Below are positions 33,475 to 43,096 of a stretch of 64,000 bases of DNA, in pieces. Within the stretch, counting starts at the first letter, position 1. Each line of letters starts with the position of its first letter. The stretch comes from Undaria pinnatifida (Eukaryota; Sar; Phaeophyceae; Laminariales; Alariaceae), in assembly GCA_012845835.1 (NCBI GenBank), contig JABAKD010000026.1:11098334-11162333 (forward strand). Direction: 5' to 3'. Both the position numbers and the translations under genes were made by a program. A model generated the notes under the pieces. That model saw only the letters and a program-made list of their open reading frames with translations, did no database searches and was not told the DNA's origin.

Positions 33475-34798
33475 ATTGTTATTGCCGATCCGGCAAATTT
33501 CAAATTCAAATTTTTTGCAGCCGTCAACGGCAATTCCCTCTCAACAGCCAGCAATTGGCCAACTTCAAAAGTAAAAGTACAAAAAAGAAGTTGCTGAAAA
33601 AGCAAAATAAAAATATCAGAGAGCAAGCAGTAAAGATCAGAGAATGAGAGCTAAGTAAGAATGAGACTAGGGAAAGCAAGGAAGGCAAGGAACTTCGGGA
33701 CGGTTCTTTTCCCCAGCAACTAATTTTCTTTTCGGCAATTACGGGCTGAGAAGGGCTGAGAGGGGGGAGGATATGCCGAGCGAGACCTCCGAGGGGGTCG
33801 AGGTCTAGGTATTAAAGTTAATGTACAAGAAGTTCATCGCGCAGCAGCAGAAAGCGGAGAAGGGTTCGTTGGGAACCATGGCTACGGGTCAAGCCTCCCC
33901 TCTTGGTCGATACCCCTCGACCTCATTTCAGGTGTGAAGCTCCCCATGATGTATACCTGATAGACTGTACGTCGCATGATCATGCGTATGTGGTGTGTAG
34001 CCTGTACGACCATAGAGCAGGCCCACATATGTTCCGCTGTTTTTACAAGCAGCGACTGACCGCACTCACTGAGATCAAGTACTGCTGTGTCGCAAACATA
34101 AACACATTGTTCATATTATACGGCCCTGCCTCATGTTGTACGTTGCTTCTAAAAACAAAGGGGTATGGTATGAGATACCAGTATGTACGTACGCGAGTGT
34201 TGTGCAGCAGAGCTGTTCATGAGGCCGACATCCGATGTGTCAGATAGCAACGTTTCTCGCTGGCTTAACCTTACATCGCTCGACGTCGCTTCGATTGCGG
34301 CAGGTGCGAGCTCTTTTGGAGCAAGTGGAGGTTACGGGAAAGGTGCTTGACATCTGCGGCGCGAAGGGGGATGCTGTGGCAATGGTGCTGACAGAGCAAG
34401 GCCTGCGCGTCACTACGAACGACTTGAACCGATGGTGAGGGACGGTTGCTGCTGCTGGATAGCTTTGCTGCTGTATGAGCTGCAAAAAAAGTTTTACGCA
34501 CGTACTGGTCCTTTTTACAGCAGGAAAAAAACGGAAGTAGAGGTGCTTTTCAGTTGTCGATTTGAGTGCAGTTTTGGCCAAAAAGAGTTGTTTTCGTGCT
34601 GTCTGCAACACAGATGTAACCAATATATCAAAACAGAAGAGCATTAAATAGTACCCCCCCCCCGCCCCTCCCCCCCGCCCCCCTTATTATTAGTATTATT
34701 ACGTGCAACCAATATATGAAAACTCTGCTGTGTGTGCAAGGCAGTACAGGATTTTGCTTGCACAAATGATTTTGGCCAAATACTTCACACGTCGGACA

Positions 34799-35033
34799 GA
34801 TCACGATCCAGATGATCTATAACATCTATCTGTCGTTCTGATATGTTGTGCAGGATCTGCGTAACACAGATCCAACCTAGGAAACATATGCTAGATCATG
34901 CAGACCACACGGCTCCACGCTCGGCAACATGATCTAGGCCATGCAGACCATATATACCAGAGATCTGTCTACCCTGAACGGCACAGATCATGAATGGGGA
35001 TCTGATCTGTCCGATGTGTGCAAATCCTTGATC
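34799..35033. other. cluster of 12 GATC sites, right arm
   Basis: GATC at 34799, 34805, 34814, 34854, 34869, 34894, 34931, 34962, 34986, 34999, 35004 and 35030: the mirror of the left cluster, inside intron 2 of the right methyltransferase copy. Confidence 0.85.
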
Positions 35034-35291
35034 TCTCAGATGACGTTTTTGTTCTATATTACATTACACTTGCAAACATCCTTATAATATAATACGATAG
35101 CGTCGTGACGTTATTTTGGATCTTCACAGTGTATTGCTTTTTATTATACCCTGCGGGAAACCGGCTTCTCCCGACCGCCACCGGACCCCAGCCGGCACCA
35201 CAGCCGTTCCAAGCCCACCCCGCACGGCAGCCCTCGGTGTCCCCGGTGAAAGAAGAGGCGCCTGTTTTTTTTTCTTCCTTCTCTGTACGTA

Positions 35292-35410
35292 TTATTGTGG
35301 GTGGGTGGATGGGTGGGTTGTTGGTGAGTGCGTGTGTGGTTGAATGAGTGGGTGGGTGGTTGTGTGGGGTGGGTGTGTGGGTCTATGGGTGTATGTGGGT
35401 GGGTGGGCCG
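35292..35410 (+). repeat. GGGTGGGTG microsatellite, right arm
   Basis: Mirror of 28196-28312. Confidence 0.85.
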
Positions 35411-36984
35411 TTGCCGTACAGGCCCCGCTGGCGTAAGCAGCGGTCGTACCACTAGTTTTAATAAAGGTAACACCCCTTAACCATTTTGGGGCCCATGCGC
35501 CAAACAAACAATGTGTGCGATCTTAACAAGCGTCCAGGATGAGTGTACAGCAGTACGAGTACCGCAATGCTCCGCGCGTGTCGTAGAGCTCCTTGGTCCC
35601 TACTTTTCGGGCGCCACCGTAAACTAGAAACTCGCTTTGCAGAGTCATAATATTGGAAATACCCCAGTCCGTGGTACAAAACTCGTTTGGATTTTGGGCC
35701 ACTTGTTGTGTACATGAATTGTGGGCAATGCTTCAAAACGGCGGCTGATTGTGGAGTCTGTGACTTGTGTGCATACCGGTTAACAAACCCCCGCCCCCCC
35801 CCCCCCGCCCCCCAACCCCCCCAAATGTGCGCGTGCCTCGCTTCGTCCAGTTTGCAGGCGGACACGCACTACGACGCATCCTCAGAGGCGTGCTTCAAGG
35901 CCTTCACCGACGAATCAAGCCTTGTAGACTGGATAGTTACTAGCCCCCCGTACAAGAACGCCTTCGAAATTTTGAGTATTGCTTGGCGGATTGCGCGGGT
36001 AGGCGTGGCATTCAAGCTGAGGCTGACATTCCTCGAACCCACAAAGGCGCGCGGTAACTGGTTCAAGGAAAATCCGCCTAGTGCGGTTGTTGCACTCCCG
36101 CGGGCAACGTACCGCGGGAGGCCGTGCAATTCACCGGAGGCGTGGTTTGTTTGGCGCCGGAGTTGTGCTGATGGGACACCTACTGTGCAGTCTTTTTTTT
36201 TCGCGGTTTAGACTGGTGCATTGGGGCGTTTGGAATGCAGGGGACAAAGCAACCGTTGGCGTTTGCTTGGTGTAGGGGTCAGGGTTAGCATGCACGTAAT
36301 AATAATCGATGTTCGGCGTATGATAGCGACGTCCCTCGGTTGCGGTGATAAATCCTGAAGGGCTGGGTATTAATTTATGTCAGTTTCCATCCCTGCTCGC
36401 CGATGAGGCGAATAGACGACAGTACAGAGTATGGATATATTTATAGGAAGAATATACGAGCCACACAACGCCCCATGCCGCTGTTGGCATCGGCACCGCT
36501 GTTAGTTTTGTCTATGCATCAGCATATCATCTCCAAAATAAATTATCTCCCGGCAGTCGCGACGAACACCGCGCACCCTCGCCGGTTAGCGCAACACACG
36601 CTTGAAACCACGACGCTAGTGCGCGCCGTGTGTCGAAAAGGCCCTCCAAATTAAAGTGTTACAGTAGTCATTGATGTCACACGGAGTCCCACTAGGCTAC
36701 GTTTGCCTGTAGAGTACACCTACCGCGTTACAGGTTGGAAAACACACCGACTTCTACGCCATACCATGTGTACTGCAAAACACACAGATTTCTACAGTAA
36801 CAAAGCCTGACGCCAAAGAGCAGGCCTCTTTGAGTCCTCGTCCTCCAGGCAGAAAAAGCTGCGTTCATCTTTGAGCTGCATTCATCGTGATTGAAGGGGT
36901 AGGGCGGACGTAAACAGCGAGGAAGACACCAATGCTGGCGTCGTCGCGTTTGTGTGTTTGCAGTTTGTAGTAGTTTCAAGGTGA

Positions 36985-37600
36985 TGTGTTACGACGCCTT
37001 GTTCGGAAGATACGTCTTCCTTCCTGTCCTACTTTGACAAAATACTTGGAAATAGTATAGGTATGAAAGATCGGAGAAAAAAAAAAGTACGTGCGAACGA
37101 GTGTTCTGCTGTACAATGTGTATAGATCGTGTGTGCAAGCGTCGCATCTGCAGTCTGGCATAGGTTCAGCCTCGGCTCGCTTGACATGGTTATTATACCT
37201 GTAACTAGCAAAGGTTGCACCGCGCCATCGATGCGCAGAGCATATCAAATCGCGAGACAGAGAATGGTCAGTGTTACGACGTCTCATCTTCCGAGCAAGA
37301 CCATCTCACCTCCTTGCGTCTTCTTCCTACTTTGACAAACTATTTGGAAATAGTATAGGACATGAAAGTGCGGAGGAAAAAGAAATTACGAAAGAACGAG
37401 TGTTCTGCTGCTGTACAGATCGTGTGTGCAAGCGTCGCATCTGCAGTCTGGCATAGGTACAGCCTCGGCTCGCTTGGCATGTGTAGTGTACCTGCCTGCT
37501 GCCTGTACCTAGCATAGGTTGCTTGGCGCCATCGATGCGCAAAGCATCTCAAAGCGCGAGAATGGTCATGTGTTACGACGTCTTGCTTGCTGCTTGTTGT
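36985..37600 (-). repeat. ~300-bp tandem repeat in right arm
   Basis: Inverse counterpart of 25162-26610 without the 850-bp element. Two units, each with cgtcgcatctgcagtctggc and gcgccatcgatgcgc words. Confidence 0.75.
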
Positions 37601-37627
37601 GTTGCAGTATCGTACCTACCTACAAGT

Positions 37628-38394
37628 TGTAGTTGTTGTTCTCACATTAACTCGTATAATCAAGTCCGTGGTCACAGGACAGGCTCCAGTCACTCTGGAG
37701 CTGAGGAATACCCCAGGGAAAACACACACAACCCAAGGTGGTACACGCATATATCACAGCTGACGCAATTCATGCCTCCACCAGAAACATATAAAAGTGA
37801 AATCGGGAGTCAGTCTACGATGTGCCAGGTCCAGGCCGGTTCATACGTCTCACTACTCACGCCTGGAGAAACCAAATATTCCGATTGCCACCCAAGGAAG
37901 ACTACCACGTATATATTACACGTAGTATCTATCACTACGCATACGCACGACAGGCTTAAGTCAACTGGAGAAAAAGAAACAAAGAAAAGAAAAGAAGATA
38001 AAGGAAAGGAAAGAAAAGAAAAGAGAAGAAAAAACGAAACAAGACGAAAAAGGCAAGCAAAGAGAAGAAAAAGACAAGAAAAGCAAGAAAAGACAAGACA
38101 GGAAAGCAAGGAAAGAAGAGAAAAAAAGAAAAAAGAAATAGAAAAAGAAAAGAAAGAAAAATGTCATACTAGCAGACCCTAGGAACTGGCTAAGGATGGC
38201 ATTGGGCTAACAGAGGGTATCACGTCCATCATCAATGGCACCTGGGAGAGAACGCAACATGGCGAAGAAGTCAGGGCGGTCTTATGCTCTCTTGTGACGG
38301 CCATTAGAAATCCCACAACTTTCAATACGATGATGGCCAAACCCAGACTTCAGTCTCTTGGGCATGACGCTCCCCCTTCCGCCCCTCCCCCCTT
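37628..38394. mobile_element. 767-bp insertion in right arm with LTR-like segment
   Basis: cctacaagt (37619-37627 and 38395-38403) flanks it as a target duplication, and the left arm shows the uninterrupted site near 25110 (inverse). The first 240 bp (37633-37870) are the LTR-like repeat also found inverted at 2372-2646, with a TATA word at 37787. A purine tract follows, then about 230 bp of unassigned sequence. No coding region. Confidence 0.8.
37965..38160 (+). repeat. purine-only GA tract, ~195 nt
   Basis: Almost pure A/G on the plus strand (gaaaagaaaagaagataaag and similar), with rare c or t. Low-complexity Lys/Glu frames or their Phe/Leu complements are artefacts. Such tracts can form triplex DNA. 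Confidence 0.85.
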
Positions 38395-38660
38395 CCTACA
38401 AGTACTTGTGCGTGGTTTGTAGACATACACAAAAAAGCTCTAAGTTGGCCACTGACTAACTGCTGTCCTGTGAATAACATCACCTAACAACGTGCTCACC
38501 TCCACAAGTATGCTCCCGTCAGCACCCCCTCTCGACGACGTGTCACGTTCGATCCGTTTTGGCGGGGTTCTTCGACATCTCAAAAGCTCTGGCCAGCGTC
38601 GTCTCGTAAGATAATGAAATCTGACAAAAAACGCGGTGCATCTTAAAAGAACAACACTGC

Positions 38661-41600
38661 AAGAGTATGGAAAGCAGAGGACCGTGCCTACTCGGTCTTC
38701 CGGACGCTTGCCCGCGTTAGAGCCAAGGGATCAGTCGAGAGGCGCTCCGAGGCACTCCTCCCAGAATATGACCGTACTTTTCGTCGACGAGTCGGAGGCC
38801 CAGAAAAGTTCGATCGCGGACGATCGCAGATAAAACACAAGGCAGGCACCACTGGCTTGATGGGCGACACCACTTACACGAAGTCTGAAGAGATTTCACG
38901 CAGACGGGCCTCTGCTATGACGACAAGTCTGTTTGGTGATGATGGGGGGGGGGGTGGTTCGGATGGGTTCCCATGAAAAAAGTGCAAAATATTATTGGAA
39001 ACCCTCAAAACCCAAGAACGGTTCTTCTCATCACCACATAATTGCTCGTGCATCAAGGCACGTCGGCGCAAGGCTCTTCTTTTTTGCTCCAGGTGCACCC
39101 CGATGCTCATGGCTACCTGGCCGTCCTGACAGCTCGAGAAGGTGCCCACTGTAGCGCGCGCACCATTGACAAACGACGTGATCTAAAAAATGCGGTGCAA
39201 GAACAACACTGTATATTCATACAGTAGGTCGGTGTGGTGAGCCGGAGGGGACAAACCGGCGACTAACCTGAACCCTGGATATAACTACACTAAAGTAGGT
39301 GGTATCAGACACCAGAGAAGGTCACAACGCCAGCCGCCAACAGCAATAGCCACCAAGGTGAAGGTCACGACAGCTCGACAGCCAGATGGTGACGAAGGCC
39401 AATAAAGGCAAAACAATACCACCAGTAGTGCCTTCTGATTGGTTGACTCGGACGGTCCCGCATATTTTCTTTTTTCGGAGTCGTGGGCTGTGGGCTGGAG
39501 ATGCAGAGCTCCGGCCTGGGGATCAACGCTGGGAGTCAGGGTTGGGGCCTGGATGACGTCGAAGGCACCTATCTCATTTGGACGTTCGTTCACAGCTGAT
39601 GGGACAGCGGTGCGGTGCCACACCCCATTCATGTTGCGCATTCAGCCCATTGGCAGCCTGAATTTTCCCGGAGATACAAAGCGTTCCCCCATAATTGGAA
39701 ACCCTGTTCAAAATCAAAGTACGTCGATCGCTGCTGCTACTGGCTGGTTCTGCAAACAGCAAACTGTGAGCACTGCTGTCACGGCGGCAGTGCACACCGC
39801 TCGCTGCAAGTGTTGTCGTACAATAACATAGGGTAGGGCTGATATGCCCCTGCGGTGCTGAATACAGGTGGTGCTCGGGCATCGGAAGCTGCAGCAAGGT
39901 GAGCTGTCCTCCTCCATCGCGGAGCCCATGCTTCGGACTTGAGGTTGCTGCCGTCGGGTGTGACAGCCCAGCACCGATGACTGCGATGCTGCAGAGCACT
40001 TGATCGCATTGATGTGAAAGAGATGCAATGAGTAGAGGACATGCGCTTTTGTGAGTTGTGATACGCTTCGGCTGTAGGTTGCCATGCTTCTTACGCTCTT
40101 GACCGAACTATGGTACGACTTGTATTAATAATCCTGCTGTGCTGGTCGGGCATTCAAGTTTCGCGTATCATGCTGCCGCTGTGCGTAGGAGGTTGTTCCG
40201 CCTGCAGTGGAGCTTGTAAACTACCGGCGCCGCTGCTGCTACGTTGCTGCAAAGCTACAACTGAAGGCTGCACTCGTATACCAGGTATTGGTGAGTACTC
40301 GTGTACTCGTTAGTTCTCGTGAATACTCGTGCACTTCTCGTATACTGCTCGAGTTCTCGAGAGTACTCGGTATACTCTTGCGCTCGTTCACTCATCGGGC
40401 TGTACGGCAGACAGCAGTAGGGGTGCTGCACAAGTATTTCGCGCACTGCTGCGAATCGTCGGAAATAGCACCGCAGCTGTCATAATAGAAAAACCTTGAA
40501 GCTCGTCAGTATTGCGCCTCACAGCATCTTCAACTCGACCCAAGAAGCTAACAGCAAAACGCAGCGGAATACCAGTAAAACCTATTTCTGGTAATTACGT
40601 ACCAACCAGGTAGCACAGCAGGAAGGCTGTCACTCTGCTTAAACCACGACAAAACATGTTCCGGGTCTCATAGTTTCCCAGTGTTTTGGTCCCAAATCGT
40701 CGACGCAGCAGTCGCAAAGTGTTCTCTTCTGCGTGCTTGTACATGGGTAGTCTCTTGTACAGACGAGTATAACGGTATACCCTGGCCTAAGAGCACGTAC
40801 GTACCTGGTACAAATAGTGGTTTACCCGTATCTACGCCAGCCGAGGTGGTGCGGAGCCACCAGCGAGCGAGCCACCAGCGAGCGGGGACTCAGAGGACAC
40901 AACCAGCCAGCGGGGTCTCCGGATACGCGTAAACAAACGTGCGTTGCCCCCCGCGAGCAGCGGCCCTCTCGCGATTCCAGTCGAAAGAACGGGTGCCGCC
41001 CTTGCGTGTACGCACAATAGACAGAAAACACGTATTAGTACGTACCACCGATCATTGTACTAATGCTGCTGTACACATTTCCGGGGACACAACGAACGCA
41101 TCCCCGTGTTTCCCGGAACACGATGAACTCATCGCCCCGGCAGAGGAGAATGATGTGTCATCCCCAAGAAAAAAGTATCAGTGCTGTACATACACATTTG
41201 AACAGTACCAGAATACGTGCGGGCTATGACAATACTGGAAATTCGTCGAACTCACCGCTGACGTCCTTAAATATTTCTATAAAATACTAGTCCAATCCTG
41301 TCAGCGCATACAGGTACCAAGTGTGTGCGTACGAATATGTACCGGCTGGCGCACCTGTAAGTCCACATGCTGCAGCAGCAGTGTTAGTTACGTACTGAAA
41401 ATATAGCCTGTCAAAATTACTCGCCAATAGTATTCCCGGGTGGGATTCGATGGCGTCTCCCAAAAGAAAAACTCCTGGAAACGAAACCCCTAAAGGAGAC
41501 AAGATCGAAACCCCTAAAAGAGACAAGGTCGGAAAATTCCCGAAAATTATACCTCCTGAAAATGTTGAGACCCTTACACCCCGTGGAAATTGAAACCCAC

Positions 41601-41868
41601 TCCTGCCTGAAAATCGATCTTCCGACGCCCCCTGATCGCCGGGGATCGCGACGGCTGCTGTGAGGGATGGGTGTGGCGCGGTCGCGCGGTCTCGGGGGGT
41701 CTTGTGGCGCTCGGATGCAGGTGGTAGTCGAATCGTATACTCTGACACGATCTAACTATATCGACTAAACGAGATCACTGCGTTAGCGTGTAATACACCC
41801 GGTAATAAGCATACGTACGTAGCTCGTCCCCGCCATTTCAGCTTGTTCTTCTCGTTGACCAAATTTTC
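38661..41868. other. 3.2 kb without recognisable gene
   Basis: Short frames only. A fragment of the arm end recurs at 39189-39210 (aatgcggtgcaagaacaacac). An actcgt-type microsatellite lies at 40296-40375, and a cgaaacccctaaaagagac duplication at 41480-41530. The promoter of the downstream AAA gene should lie near its end, but no TATA element is evident. Confidence 0.4.
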
Positions 41869-43096
41869 ATGGATCGTGATCGCAGACCTAAGCCTAATGA
41901 GTATTTGTGCTTCGCAGGGGTGGCGGCAACATATCAAGCGCAACTCATGGCTCGCCCACAAGGCTCCAGCAATGGAGGCGGACACTACCACATTCCGATG
42001 GTCCTCCTATATCCCGCACACATCCAACTTTACGGCGTCGACGCGACCCTAAACACCTTATCCCAACCGCCGATAACGGAAGCTGCCACAAATTCTCTAC
42101 CGCTTACTCCGGCCGAAACCCTGCCGGCTGCTCAAGTCGAAACCCCACCGCCGACCCCAGCCGAGGAACAGTCACGCGTCTCCAACAACGCCGATGTTTC
42201 TCTGGAAAACCACGATGCTTTCGCGCTAAGCCCCGACCTTGAACAGCCAGTAACGGGGAATGTTCGAAAGCAGCAGCCACAGCGACAGCAGCGACAGCAG
42301 CAGAGACATCAGCAAAAGCGACAGCAGAGACGGGGCTTTCCGGCAGGGTCGGGCGCAAAGCGGGAGAAACTACCATCGGCGCCGCCGGCCATGTCTGGGA
42401 GGTGCCAGATCCACCCAGCGCTGATGCCAGACTTGGGAGTCTTCCCTGGAGACCCGGTCTTGGTGCTCGCTCTTGCGGATGGGTGGCTCTCCGACCCTAC
42501 GCCATCACCTTTGCCGTTACCGGTATCGACAGGTAGTGGTGGGGGGGGTAGGGGGGCAACTGCCACTGCCGCGTCACCAGAACCGCGGCATACCGTCGAC
42601 AATCCTGGTAGACATGTCACCGCCCGGGGCTTGGGTGATGACGATGAGGGGGGCGGCGCTGGCGGCGCTACCGCCGCTGTGCCATCGCAACGGTGGCATA
42701 CCAGTATAGAGCCCAATGGGGAAGAGGCAGGCGTAGCCTTCCGGGATCGGGACGATGGTGATGATGGCAGCGGTGGCGGTGGCGCCGTGGTAAATATTCG
42801 ATCCTATATATTAGGGAGCTCCGTCTCAGAAGCACCCGAGGATCAGGCACAGCGGAAGGACCAACCTCCCTCCCAGGCACTGCAAGACCAGGGGATCGCC
42901 GTTTTGTCGGCGAGCGCGGAGCTAAGGTGCTTTCTGTGCACGGTCTGGAACAACCCGCACCTGTCTTCAACGCAGGCCGCAGTGGACGGGAGGGTAAACG
43001 TTCCGCTCGCCGACTCCGATTACCCCCCTGGTCCGATTCGGTCACCGTCGGACGTTACCGCCGCGGGAGGCCCGACAGGCCGATCGGATGACCCTG
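41869..43096 (+). CDS. AAA gene exon 1: N-domain with low-complexity inserts
   Basis: ATG at 41869 opens the frame; an upstream start or an acceptor (cttcgcag at 41910-41917) is possible. Includes a Gln/Arg tract ([19 protein letters not shown]) at about residues 134-155, then the beta-barrel-like [16 protein letters not shown] at 42391 and [13 protein letters not shown] near 42930. The donor CTG|GTGAGG at 43097 leaves phase 1. The frame stays open to 43752, so the donor choice is inferred from the phase of exon 2. Confidence 0.65.

Larger units (their letters stand above)
30496..33823. mobile_element. 3.3-kb insertion splitting the right methyltransferase copy
   Basis: The inner arm similarity stops at 30489-30495 and resumes at 33824. 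tacaag is present at both junctions (30490-30495 and 33824-33829), consistent with a 6-bp target duplication, though four bases (tgta) seen in the left arm are missing at the left junction. The left end carries a GC-rich inverted repeat (agcgggcggc / gccgcccgct at 30507-30533) related to one at 45959-45985. No transposase or terminal inverted repeat is recognised; it carries exons of an unidentified gene, so it could be a captured gene segment. Confidence 0.6.
33821..36211 (+). pseudogene. TSPPY methyltransferase, right copy, 5' end split by insertion
   Basis: Plus-strand mirror of the left gene. Exon 1 remnant 33821-33931 (MYKKFIAQQQKAEK to STSFQ), exon 2 34244-34434, exon 3 35851-36211, introns 312 and 1,416 bp, same splice sites and phases. 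The motifs VLDICGAKGDAVAMVL, TTNDL and DWIVTSPPYKNAFEIL are intact, so the catalytic part is still open. The upstream half of exon 1 lies 3.3 kb away at 30258-30489 and is frameshifted by a 5-nt insertion. Substitutions against the left copy (for example Thr to Ala and Tyr to His near the start of exon 2) show real divergence. Whether a shortened protein is made from the ATG at 33821 is unknown. Confidence 0.7.
33824..38660 (-). repeat. 5-kb inverted-repeat arm, right
   Basis: Inverse partner of 24793-29820. It holds the right methyltransferase copy, the second GATC cluster, a microsatellite and the ~300-bp tandem array (36985-37600), plus a private 767-bp insertion at 37628-38394. Confidence 0.92.

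Noticed and set aside
33903-34247. 114-codon frame ahead of methyltransferase exon 2 (mirror 29358-29741)
   Set aside because: It reads through intron 1. The phase-matched junction 33931/34244 gives a better protein, and the left copy has a 39-bp duplication there.
37961-38167. Phe/Leu-rich membrane-like protein on the minus strand
   Set aside because: It is the complement of a purine-only tract.
24793-38660. Palindrome as a simple assembly or missing-adapter artefact
   Set aside because: The arms carry different insertions with target duplications and scattered substitutions, which a copied read would not show. Read mapping should still confirm it.
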